In this document: positions 17,369 to 24,639 of the stretch, one piece after another
Numbering within the stretch: position 1 is the stretch's first letter
Layout of the letters: each line of letters begins with the position of its first letter
Source: RGIG4576 sp964536025
GTDB taxonomy: Bacteria > Bacteroidota > Bacteroidia > Bacteroidales > Muribaculaceae
Length of the DNA: 34,257 nt
Direction: 5' to 3'
NCBI GenBank assembly: GCA_964536025.1
Contig: CAZHXA010000023.1
Location: 1 to 34,257, forward strand
Made by a program: the position numbers and the translations under genes
The notes under the pieces: model-generated
The model's database searches: none
Seen by the model: only the letters and a program-made list of their open reading frames with translations
Told to the model about the DNA's origin: nothing

Positions 17369-18103
17369 ATGAAGAAACTGAGTCTGATTATACTGTTTTT
17401 CCTTGCTGTGGGAGTGTTTTCTCCTACAGCACAGGAAAAATTTACTCGAAATTTGGAATCGGTTGATTTTATACCTAAAGGACAGTGGATTACCGGTGTA
17501 AGCGTGAGCTATTCACAGTCCAATATGGATAATTATCAATTTTTGATAGCCGAAGAGCTTGAAGGTGATGTTTATTCCTTTAAATTGGCTCCATCGCTGA
17601 TGTATGCGTTTAAAGACAATATGGCAATAGGAGGAAAGTTTGGATATTCACGCTCTCGCAGTAATCTTGATAATGCTCGCTTGGTGATAGATTCCGAAAC
17701 CGATTATACAGTGGATAATATGTATCTTATTTCACAAGAATATTCGGCAATGGGTGTGTATAGGTATTATTTCAGTTTCGGACGTTCAAAACGCTTTGGT
17801 ATGTTTGGTGAGGCTCAATGTGAATTGGGACTTGGTCAATCGAAAATACGCGAAGGTTCCGGGAGAGATTTAACCGGGTCTTTTCAAGATAATGTATCTT
17901 TGAATATTGGTCTTGCTCCGGGCTTGATTATGTTTTTGAATAATTATTCAGCGATAGAAGTTAATGTGGGTGTGCTTGGATTCAAGTATAATCACACGAA
18001 GCAGACAACCGACCAAATATACGTGGCAAATTACAGTTCGACGAGTGCCAATTTTAAGATTAATATTTTCTCCATATCGTTCGGAGTTATGTTTTATTTA
18101 TAA
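17369..18103 (+). CDS. Outer-membrane beta-barrel protein A (operon gene 4)
   Basis: The 244-residue protein has a signal peptide (cleavage near residue 21, SPTAQ) and no lipobox. The mature part is a series of alternating amphipathic strands with aromatic girdles (FIPKGQWITGVSVSYS, MAIGGKFGYSRSR, YRYYFSFGRSKRFGMFGE, SISFGVMFYL) ending in an aromatic/hydrophobic C-terminus, as expected of an 8- to 10-strand outer-membrane barrel. It is clearly paralogous to the next gene (FIPKGQWITG versus FVPRGQWILG; FGMFGEAQC versus FALFNETDL). It probably anchors or exports the lipoproteins, but this is inference. Confidence 0.78.
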   Translation: MKKLSLIILFFLAVGVFSPTAQEKFTRNLESVDFIPKGQWITGVSVSYSQSNMDNYQFLIAEELEGDVYSFKLAPSLMYAFKDNMAIGGKFGYSRSRSNLDNARLVIDSETDYTVDNMYLISQEYSAMGVYRYYFSFGRSKRFGMFGEAQCELGLGQSKIREGSGRDLTGSFQDNVSLNIGLAPGLIMFLNNYSAIEVNVGVLGFKYNHTKQTTDQIYVANYSSTSANFKINIFSISFGVMFYL

Positions 18104-18114
18104 AAAGAATTCTT

Positions 18115-19107
18115 ATGAAGGGGAAATTATTAATAATGCTTATTATAAATTGTGTGTGTTCTCTATGGGCTAATGCAGTTAATGTGGATGACCTGATATT
18201 GACACCCGACAGTATTGTGGCAGTCAGAGACAGCATAAAAAAGGAAGTTTTCCGAGAAAAAATCAAAAAAGACAGCATAGGAGAAGTTTTGTTGCACACT
18301 AAAAAATCGGATGGATATGACAGCCTTGTGAAAGTTGTTGTTTCACATAGCCCTATTACAAAATTGGAAAATGAACAAAATCGTGTTATAGTGGGGCATG
18401 ATACTATCAGTGTAATACTTCCGGGTAAAAATTATAGTCGTTATGATAGAGGTTTGCTTAATTATTTATTTGTGCCACGTGGACAATGGATTTTAGGGGC
18501 AACAGCTTCGTTTGGCGAGTTTGATACTGAGGATGTACGTCTTTTATCGTTTATGAAAGACTTCAATTTTAAAGGTAAAATGATGTCGGTAAATCCTTAT
18601 GCCGGATACTTTTTTAGAAGCAATCAATGTGCCGGTGTAAAATTGGGATATTCAAAAAATACGTTTGAATTAGGTAGTTTAAGTGTGGATTTTGATGATG
18701 ACATAAATTTTACGCTGAAAAATGTAGAATATTCGTCAAAAAATTACTCTGCGTCTGTTTTTTACCGTTTTTATGTAGGATTGGACAATAATAGACGTTT
18801 TGCATTGTTTAATGAAACCGATTTGAAATTTTCAACCGGTTATGGGAAGTTTTTGAGGTATTATAATGACGAACCGCGTGATACTCGAACCACAACGAAT
18901 GAGGTAAGTCTGAATTTTTCTCCCGGATTATGTATTTTTGTTCATGAATATGTGAGTTTTAATATGTCTTTCGGAGTTTTTGGATTCTATTTTAAAAACG
19001 AGAAGCAAACGACCAACAGTGTAGAAGCCGGTAAACGTTTCTCAAGCGGAGCTAATTTTAAATTCAATATATTCAATTTGAATATGGGTATTGCTGTACA
19101 CATTTAA
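18115..19107 (+). CDS. Outer-membrane beta-barrel protein B with periplasmic N-terminal extension (operon gene 5)
   Basis: The 330-residue protein has a signal peptide ending near ANA (residue about 21). A charged extension follows at about residues 22-115, rich in Asp, Lys and Ser-Ile/Val (VDDLILTPDSIVAVRDSIKK). The beta-barrel from about residue 118 (LFVPRGQWILGATASFGE) is paralogous to gene 4 over its whole length and ends NMGIAVHI. The extension is absent from gene 4 and would lie in the periplasm, where it could contact peptidoglycan or a partner. It starts 11 bases after gene 4. No family name is certain. Confidence 0.75.
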   Translation: MKGKLLIMLIINCVCSLWANAVNVDDLILTPDSIVAVRDSIKKEVFREKIKKDSIGEVLLHTKKSDGYDSLVKVVVSHSPITKLENEQNRVIVGHDTISVILPGKNYSRYDRGLLNYLFVPRGQWILGATASFGEFDTEDVRLLSFMKDFNFKGKMMSVNPYAGYFFRSNQCAGVKLGYSKNTFELGSLSVDFDDDINFTLKNVEYSSKNYSASVFYRFYVGLDNNRRFALFNETDLKFSTGYGKFLRYYNDEPRDTRTTTNEVSLNFSPGLCIFVHEYVSFNMSFGVFGFYFKNEKQTTNSVEAGKRFSSGANFKFNIFNLNMGIAVHI

Positions 19108-19126
19108 AAGAGTGGGAGGACTTATA

Positions 19127-20704
19127 ATGGCGACTAAAACAAAATATATATTCTTTTATGTGTTTGTGGCAATGCTCTTGTGTGGTTGTTTAAATAACGA
19201 TATACCATATCCTACTATTGAAGCGAAATTTATTTCGGTGAGTGCAGAAGGGGAGATTTCAACTGCGGTAATTGATGAGGAAAATCAAAATATTTCTCTT
19301 AATTTGGGTGAAACGGTAGATTTGGAGAAAGTGAAGATATTATCCTATGAAATTACTGAAGGAGCAAGTTTGTCGAATGAAATAACTAATGGCTTGAACT
19401 TAACTAAGGCGTTTGGCGTAACTCTTTCACTTTATCAGAACTATTATTGGACTATCACTGCCAATCAAGAAATAAAGCGTTACTTTACAGCCGAAGGACA
19501 AGTAGGGGAAAGCGTGATAGATGTGTCGGGAAAACGTGCGATTGTGTATGTTTCAAAGAATATTTCACTTTCAGCGGTGAAAATACTATCGCTAAAGTTG
19601 GGACCTTCTGAAATTAGCAAAATGTCTCCCGATATTTCAAATCAAATCGTGGATTTTTCTAAAGGTCCTGTTAAGGTAGAGGTATCTTATCTAAATAAAA
19701 CAGAAATATGGACTATATATGCCGTTACTTCCGATATTGCTGTAGATATTACATCGGTTGATGCTTGGACTAATGTGATTTGGGCTTATGGCTCGGCTGA
19801 AGCAGGTAAGAATAATGGATTTGAATATAAAGAATCGGGTACAGATGCTTGGACTGAGGTGCCAGCTGCTTGGATTACAGATAATGGAGGTACATTCTCG
19901 GCTTGTATTCGCCATTTAAAGGCAAATACCGGTTATGAAGTAAGAGCTTATAGTGATGATTTCCGTAGTACTGTATCACAAGTTGTGACCGGAGGTTATT
20001 ATGAAATACCTAACGCATCGTTTGACGAATGGTGGAAAGATGGAAAAGTGTGGTGTCCTTGGCAAGAAGGTGGTGTGGCTTTCTGGGGAACAGGAAATAA
20101 AGGTGCAACAACGCTCGGTGACAGTAATACATACCCATCTACCGATACTTGGAATGGTGCCGAAGGTTACAGTGCTCGTCTTGATACTAAATTTGTTGGA
20201 ATTGCCGGAGTGGGTAAACTTGCTGCTGGAAATATGTTCTCGGGCGATTACAAGAAAACCGATGGTACTAATGGCATTCTTGATTTTGGTCGTCCATGCA
20301 ACGAGCGACCTACTCGCTTGAAAGGCTATTGGAAATACACATGTGTGCCTATAAGCCATTCTTCATCGGAATATAGCCATTTAAAAGGGCAACCTGATAC
20401 TGCAAACGTGTATATAGCATTGACCGATTGGTCTGCTCCGTTTGAAATCAGGACTAATCCTAAAAACAGACAATTATTGGATAAAAATGCCGATTATATA
20501 ATAGCCTATGGTAGTATTCAATCTGGTGAAAATATCCCCGAATGGACTCCTTTTACCGTTGAGTTGGAGTATAGAGATACGCATCGTGTCCCAAGCTATA
20601 TATTGATAGTGAGTTCGGCAAGTAAATATGGTGATTTCTTTACCGGAGGCTCCGGAAGTACTCTCATGATAGACAATTACAGTCTTGAATGGGATTATGA
20701 GTAG
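19127..20704 (+). CDS. FnIII-PCMD surface lipoprotein (operon gene 6)
   Basis: The start was placed at the ATG at 19127, not an in-frame ATG at 19091 that overlaps gene 5: it is preceded by GGGAGGA at a good Shine-Dalgarno distance and opens directly into a signal sequence ending in LLCGC (Cys21). The 525-residue product has an N-terminal all-beta region of unknown family (about 25-200; possibly two Ig-like repeats, each with an E-V-KILS(Y/L) motif), an FnIII-like block (about 205-290, WTEVPAAW, TGYEVRAYSDD) and PCMD (about 292-525; IPNASFDEWW, YIIAYGSIQSG, MIDNYSLEW). It has no DUF4493 domain. It is the last gene of the operon and probably surface exposed. Confidence 0.77.
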   Translation: MATKTKYIFFYVFVAMLLCGCLNNDIPYPTIEAKFISVSAEGEISTAVIDEENQNISLNLGETVDLEKVKILSYEITEGASLSNEITNGLNLTKAFGVTLSLYQNYYWTITANQEIKRYFTAEGQVGESVIDVSGKRAIVYVSKNISLSAVKILSLKLGPSEISKMSPDISNQIVDFSKGPVKVEVSYLNKTEIWTIYAVTSDIAVDITSVDAWTNVIWAYGSAEAGKNNGFEYKESGTDAWTEVPAAWITDNGGTFSACIRHLKANTGYEVRAYSDDFRSTVSQVVTGGYYEIPNASFDEWWKDGKVWCPWQEGGVAFWGTGNKGATTLGDSNTYPSTDTWNGAEGYSARLDTKFVGIAGVGKLAAGNMFSGDYKKTDGTNGILDFGRPCNERPTRLKGYWKYTCVPISHSSSEYSHLKGQPDTANVYIALTDWSAPFEIRTNPKNRQLLDKNADYIIAYGSIQSGENIPEWTPFTVELEYRDTHRVPSYILIVSSASKYGDFFTGGSGSTLMIDNYSLEWDYE

Positions 20705-20785
20705 AGAATAAATAGTATACTCATTTGAGTTAATTGATGCTAATGGCGTGAATTCGTTTTGATGTATTGCGGGATTCGTCCTGCT

Positions 20786-20815
20786 TTTGCATCGTAAAAA
20801 TAATATATAGTTTTG
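20786..20815 (+). promoter_or_regulatory. Candidate promoter before the leader RNA and MATE remnant
   Basis: TTTGC at 20786-20790 and TAGTTTTG at 20808-20815 are spaced 17 to 18 bases, close to the phylum norm. It overlaps the 3' arm of the hairpin after the operon. Confidence 0.45.
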
Positions 20816-20846
20816 TAATCCTCATCGGAGGGCATAATGATAAAAT

Positions 20847-20894
20847 GCCGGATTAAGATGATTGGGTAAAACCAATCACTTATCTGGCTTTTTT
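20847..20894 (+). terminator. Terminator-like hairpin in the MATE leader
   Basis: A long imperfect stem (20847-20865 with 20872-20888, small bulges and one G-U pair) is followed by six T. It ends 32 bases before the MATE remnant. It could act as the regulated terminator of that gene or as a late terminator of the surface operon. Confidence 0.6.
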
Positions 20895-20926
20895 ATTTGT
20901 AATAATTAAATGTAGTAATTAATAAT

Positions 20927-21450
20927 ATGGAAAGAGATGCTATTGACTTAAAACAAACAAATGTATTTAAATTGTTTAATAAGTATTTTATTCCAATGTT
21001 GCTTGGTATGGTGAGTATGTCTGCTGTAACTGCGATTGATGGGATATTTATCGGTCATGGTGTGGGTAGTGATGGCGTAGGGCTGTAAATATTTGTATTC
21101 CTATACTTATGTTTCTTACAGGAGTAGGCTTAATTCTTGGTGCGGGATGCTCAGTTGTTGCTTCTATTCATTTGTCAAGAAGAAAAGAGAAGGTTGCTTC
21201 CCATATTTTTCGGTGGCATTTATTTTCTTTATTGTTAATTTGACTATTGTAGGATATTTTCAGAGTGTTGAAAGTGTAAAATCAGCAACAATTTTTGCTT
21301 TGTTGCGTGGCGTTGTATTTCTTGTGCCAAGTTTTATTTTGTATACCTAATATACTTGGTGTCGTTGGAATTTGGCTTGCATTGGCTTTTTCTGAAGCCA
21401 CAACTACTATGAGTGTTATAATCTATTATTTGTGTTGCAAATTTAGGTAA
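20927..21450 (+). pseudogene. Degraded MATE-family multidrug efflux transporter
   Basis: ATG at 20927 opens a frame matching the MATE N-terminus (KLFNKYFIPMLLGMVSMSAVTAIDGIFIGHGVGSD), which stops at 21086-21088. The homology continues in a second frame from 21082 (AVNICIPILMFLTGVGLILGAG, SVVASIHLS) to about 21202. It then jumps to the C-terminal part in a third frame (VAFIFFIVNLTIVGYFQS, ATIFALLRGVVFLVPSFIL; 21213-21347). It shifts once more to PNILGVVGIWLALAFSE and ends at TAA 21448-21450. Only about 170 codons of a family usually near 450 remain, so the middle is deleted. At least two frameshifts plus the deletion make it non-functional. Confidence 0.85.
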
Positions 21451-21496
21451 TGTGATTCTTATATTGGTTATTTTACAATCTTAATGTGATAAAAAG

Positions 21497-21526
21497 ATAA
21501 AGCCCGCCTTTTTAGGCGGGCTTTAT
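21497..21526 (-). terminator. Terminator of pckA
   Basis: A perfect 13-bp GC-rich stem (21497-21509 with 21514-21526) has a TTTT loop and is followed on the minus strand by TCTTTTT. It lies 46 bases past the pckA stop. It could also stop reading from the MATE remnant. Confidence 0.88.
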
Positions 21527-21572
21527 TCATTGGAATTTATCTATTCTTGTTTTATTATAAAATGTCGATAGA

Positions 21573-23177
21573 TTAAAGTTGAGGACCTGCAGCAACTAAA
21601 GCCTTACCAGCTTCGTTAGTTGTGTATTTGCTGAAGTTCTTGATGAAACGGTTAGCAAGGTCTTTTGCCTTTTCTTCCCATTGAGATGCATCAGCATAAG
21701 TATCGCGAGGATCTAAGATTTTAGGATCTACGCCTGGAAGTTCAGTTGGAACTTCGAATGAGAAGTAAGGAATGTTTTTAGTAGGAGCAGAATTGATGCT
21801 ACCATCAAGGATTGCGTCGATGATGCCACGAGTATCTTTGATAGATATACGCTTACCTGTTCCGTTCCAACCGGTGTTAACCAAGTATGCTTTAGCACCG
21901 TTAGCTTCCATCTTCTTAACAAGTTCTTCAGCATATTTAGTTGGGTGCAATTCAAGGAATGCAGCACCGAAACAAGCTGAGAATGTTGGAGTTGGTTCAG
22001 TAATACCGCGTTCTGTACCTGCAAGTTTAGCAGTGAAACCGCTCAAGAAGTAGTATTGAGCTTGTTCTGGAGTAAGAATAGATACAGGAGGAAGTACACC
22101 GAATGCGTCAGCTGAAAGGAATATAACTTGCTTAGCAGCAGGACCTTTAGATACAGGTTTAACGATGTTTTCGATGTGGTCGATAGGATAAGAAACGCGA
22201 GTGTTTTCAGTTACGCTCTTATCAGCGAAATCGATTTTTCCGTTAGCATCAACAGTAACGTTTTCAAGAAGTGCGTTACGCTTGATTGCGTTATAGATGT
22301 CCGGTTCTGAATCTTTGTCAAGGTTGATAACCTTAGCGTAGCAACCACCTTCGTAGTTGAATACACCTTCATCGTCCCAACCGTGTTCGTCGTCACCAAT
22401 CAATTTACGTTTTGGATCGGTAGAAAGAGTTGTTTTACCTGTTCCAGATAGACCGAAGAAGATAGCTGTGCTCTTTTCTTCCATGTCGGTGTTAGCTGAA
22501 CAGTGCATAGAAGCGATTCCTTCAAGAGGTTTGAAGAAGTTCATCATAGAGAACATACCTTTCTTCATTTCACCACCATACCAAGTGTTGATGATTACTT
22601 GTTCTTTTGAAGTAAGATTGAATACTACTGCAGTTTCAGAGTTCAAACCAAGTTCTTTGTAGTTTTCAACTTTAGCCTTAGAAGCGTTGTAAACGATGAA
22701 ATCAGGTTCAAATGTTTCAAGTTCTTCAGCTGTTGGGCGAATGAACATATTTGTTACAAAGTGAGCTTGCCATGCAACTTCTACGATGAAACGCACTTTC
22801 AAGCAAGTAGCTTTGTTTGCTCCACAGTAACCGTCAACAACATACAAACGTTTGTTAGACAATTCTTTCTTTGCAATTTCTTTAAGGGCAGCCCAAGTTT
22901 CTTCAGTTACAGGCTTGTTGTCGTTTTTGTATTCTTCGGTTGTCCACCAAACTTTATCTGCACTGTAAGCGTCCTTAACGATGTATTTATCCTTAGGAGA
23001 ACGTCCGGTGTAGATACCGGTCATTACGTTTACTGCACCAAGTTCAGTTACTTGACCTTTTTCAAAACCTTCAAGACCTGCTTTTGTTTCTTCTTCGAAA
23101 AGAACTTCGTAAGAAGGGTTGTGTACAATCTCAGGAGTTCCTGTAATACCGTACTTAGTTAAATCAATCTTTGTCAT
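21573..23177 (-). CDS. pckA: ATP-dependent phosphoenolpyruvate carboxykinase
   Basis: PckA interconverts oxaloacetate + ATP with PEP + CO2 + ADP. In gut Bacteroidota it is thought to run in the carboxylating direction, fixing CO2 and making ATP on the route to succinate. The 534 residues match the ATP-type enzyme. Visible motifs are the substrate-binding TGRSPKDK (about 57-64), the kinase P-loop GLSGTGKTT (about 242-250) and the metal-binding GDDEHGWDDEGVFN (about 261-274). It is monocistronic with a strong terminator and a TAATTTTG -7 element at 23252-23245. The strong codon preference fits a highly expressed enzyme. Confidence 0.97.
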   Translation of the reverse strand: MTKIDLTKYGITGTPEIVHNPSYEVLFEEETKAGLEGFEKGQVTELGAVNVMTGIYTGRSPKDKYIVKDAYSADKVWWTTEEYKNDNKPVTEETWAALKEIAKKELSNKRLYVVDGYCGANKATCLKVRFIVEVAWQAHFVTNMFIRPTAEELETFEPDFIVYNASKAKVENYKELGLNSETAVVFNLTSKEQVIINTWYGGEMKKGMFSMMNFFKPLEGIASMHCSANTDMEEKSTAIFFGLSGTGKTTLSTDPKRKLIGDDEHGWDDEGVFNYEGGCYAKVINLDKDSEPDIYNAIKRNALLENVTVDANGKIDFADKSVTENTRVSYPIDHIENIVKPVSKGPAAKQVIFLSADAFGVLPPVSILTPEQAQYYFLSGFTAKLAGTERGITEPTPTFSACFGAAFLELHPTKYAEELVKKMEANGAKAYLVNTGWNGTGKRISIKDTRGIIDAILDGSINSAPTKNIPYFSFEVPTELPGVDPKILDPRDTYADASQWEEKAKDLANRFIKNFSKYTTNEAGKALVAAGPQL

Positions 23178-23244
23178 TACCTTTTTTGTATAATTAAGAA
23201 ATTAATAAATTCTACCTTGTAAGCGGAAGTTCTAAATTCCTTTG

Positions 23245-23252
23245 CAAAATTA
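23245..23252 (-). promoter_or_regulatory. pckA -7 element
   Basis: On the minus strand TAATTTTG lies about 68 bases before the pckA start, giving a leader of about 60 nucleotides. The -33 element is not evident. Confidence 0.5.
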
Positions 23253-23505
23253 GCTATTTTTTTTGAAGCATTATAATTAATAAAGAAATTTTTCTTCAAT
23301 TAAATGTGAAGAATTTATAACAGACCTTTTTTTTGCCTATAAATTGCACAATGTCAATATGTTTGGGCATCGTTTTTTTGTTTGTGTGCGTCTGTGTGCT
23401 TGTATACGTACTGATAACGCAGAATCTTTTGTCTGTGTTCATTGCCTGTTGTGAAAAAGTGCTATGATTGTCCTTAAAAAATGCTTTTTAATTGTGCAAT
23501 ATGGT

Positions 23506-23513
23506 TATATTTG
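23506..23513 (+). promoter_or_regulatory. -7 element of the EFR1-type gene
   Basis: TATATTTG lies 17 bases before the ATG at 23531. Its position rules out the longer in-frame start at 23492 and supports the shorter protein, which begins MIFYFSGTGNS. The transcript would have a very short leader. Confidence 0.5.
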
Positions 23514-23530
23514 CAAAAAAATGTGCAGTT

Positions 23531-24292
23531 ATGATATTTTACTTTTCAGGAACAGGAAATAGTCGTTGGATTGCCGAACAACTTTCGTCGCGTTTAGGCG
23601 AACGTATTGTTGCAATAGGCGATGCCTTTGCCAATAAAGATTTTTTTTATAGGCTTGACGTAGGAGAGACTATAGGTTTTGTTTTTCCTACTTATTCTTG
23701 GGGACCTGCTCCTGTTATGGTTGAGTTTATCAAGCGTTTAAAGCTTGATGGTTATACTACCGACAATTATTGCTTCATGGTGACTTCTTGCGGTGATGAT
23801 ATAGGTCTTTCTGTTGATATTTGGAAAAAAGCGTTGCGTGGAATAAGGGCAGATGCCGCTTTTTCGGTGCAAATGCCCAATAATTATATTTTATTGCCCG
23901 GTTTTGATGTCGACGCCAAAGATTTGGAAGAAAAAAAGAAACTCAAGGCAGTTGCGAGGGTGGAATATGTTGCAAAGTGCTTGAAAGAGCATAGTTCTGT
24001 GGTTGATGTCACCGAAGGGGCTTTTGCGTGGATAAAAAGCCGATTGATTTATCCATTATTCAGTCGTTACAGTATGGATGATAGTAAATTCCGCGTTAAT
24101 TCCGATGTGTGTACTCATTGTGGAGCATGTGTGCGTAATTGTCCGGTGAAAAATATTACCATGTTGGGCGATGGTGAGCCTGAATGGCATGGGAATTGTG
24201 TCATGTGTCTTGCGTGTATTCATCGGTGCCCTGTGCGTGCAATTGACTACGCTAAAGCTACGCAGAAAAAAGAACGTTACTTCTTTAAATGA
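23531..24292 (+). CDS. EFR1-type flavodoxin / 2x[4Fe-4S] ferredoxin fusion
   Basis: The start at 23531 was chosen because family members begin directly with the flavodoxin strand (MIFYFSGTGNSR) and a -7 element overlaps the longer alternative. The 253-residue protein has an N-terminal flavodoxin-like domain with the FMN phosphate loop SGTGNSR (about residues 6-12) and FPTYSWGPAP. A C-terminal bacterial ferredoxin domain has two CxxCxxCxxxCP motifs (Cys194/197/200/204 and Cys223/226/229/233). It is a cytosolic electron carrier; the partner is unknown. It is monocistronic. The architecture is certain, the physiological role is not. Confidence 0.88.
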   Translation: MIFYFSGTGNSRWIAEQLSSRLGERIVAIGDAFANKDFFYRLDVGETIGFVFPTYSWGPAPVMVEFIKRLKLDGYTTDNYCFMVTSCGDDIGLSVDIWKKALRGIRADAAFSVQMPNNYILLPGFDVDAKDLEEKKKLKAVARVEYVAKCLKEHSSVVDVTEGAFAWIKSRLIYPLFSRYSMDDSKFRVNSDVCTHCGACVRNCPVKNITMLGDGEPEWHGNCVMCLACIHRCPVRAIDYAKATQKKERYFFK

Positions 24293-24365
24293 TATGGTTT
24301 ATATATAATTAATGTGTAATACTTGAGAAGTATAGGAAATTAGATAGGTTAAAAATCTTTTAATG

Positions 24366-24399
24366 AGGTTAAAAATATAAAATCGCTTTAACTTTTTTT
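24366..24399 (+). terminator. Weak terminator after the EFR1-type gene
   Basis: AGGTTAAA (24366-24373) can pair with TTTAACTT (24387-24394, one G-U), followed by a run of T to 24399. The stem is AT-rich, so efficiency is doubtful. It lies about 75 bases after the stop codon. Confidence 0.4.
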
Positions 24400-24424
24400 G
24401 TAAAAACTTGTCGATTGGTGCAAA

Positions 24425-24442
24425 AACTTAACATATTAAGTT
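24425..24442. promoter_or_regulatory. Candidate operator upstream of susC-like gene
   Basis: A perfect inverted repeat AACTTAA-CATA-TTAAGTT lies about 110 bases upstream of the susC -7 element. It has the size of a dimeric regulator site. No regulator gene is present in the window, so the binding protein is unknown. Confidence 0.35.
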
Positions 24443-24552
24443 GTAATTAAATAGTTGTAAGAATGTTAAAAGAATAATGCTGAAAACGTTGATTTAAGGG
24501 GGAAATGTTGGTTTGGATAAAATTCTGTGATAGCTTTTTTGAAATTTTATCG

Positions 24553-24560
24553 TATATTTG
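24553..24560 (+). promoter_or_regulatory. -7 element of the SusC/SusD operon
   Basis: TATATTTG lies 80 bases before the SusC start and would give a leader of about 70 nucleotides. The -33 position is T-rich (GCTTTTTTG) without a clean match. Confidence 0.55.
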
Positions 24561-24639
24561 TACTCGTTTAAGTGTGCGTGAAAACTAAATGAGATTATTG
24601 AATCTAAAAAACTATAGTATTAATAAACAATTTTTAATT

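Larger units (their letters stand above)
20705..20926 (+). other. Gap with candidate leader RNA before the MATE remnant
   Basis: After the operon an imperfect hairpin GATGTATTGCGGGA-ttcg-TCCTGC...TGCATC (20761-20793) may close the upstream transcript, but it has no T run. A promoter-like pair TTTGC (20786-20790) and TAGTTTTG (20808-20815) follows. The transcript from there could fold in two exclusive ways. In one, TAATCC (20816-20821) pairs with GGATTA (20850-20855), with GGCAT (20831-20835)/ATGCC (20845-20849) inside. In the other, the bases 20847-20865 enter the terminator hairpin at 20847-20888. This resembles a riboswitch or attenuator, but I could not match it to a known class. Confidence 0.4.
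23178..23530. other. Intergenic region between pckA and the EFR1-type gene
   Basis: The 353-base gap holds the pckA leader and promoter (minus) and the promoter of the flavodoxin-ferredoxin gene (plus). Between them is T/G-rich sequence with a 38-codon hydrophobic frame (23351-23467) that may be coincidental. No RNA gene was recognised. Confidence 0.5.
24293..24639 (+). other. Long upstream region of the susC-like operon
   Basis: The 347-base region contains an AT-rich weak terminator (24366-24399), two direct copies of AGGTTAAAAAT (24346-24356 and 24366-24376), an inverted repeat (24425-24442) and the susC promoter (24553-24560). No ORF was credited. The size suits a regulated polysaccharide- or nutrient-utilisation promoter. 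Confidence 0.5.

Noticed and set aside
19091..19126. Longer start for operon gene 6 that overlaps gene 5.
   Set aside because: The ATG at 19127 has a strong GGGAGGA ribosome-binding site and begins the signal sequence, whereas the longer form would put polar residues in front of it.
20761..20793. Hairpin after the surface operon as its terminator.
   Set aside because: The stem is imperfect and no T run follows, so it was described in the gap entry only and not listed as a terminator.
24346..24376. Two direct copies of AGGTTAAAAAT as a regulator-binding array.
   Set aside because: Only two copies are present, AT-rich, and the second overlaps the weak terminator stem; not enough to call a binding array.
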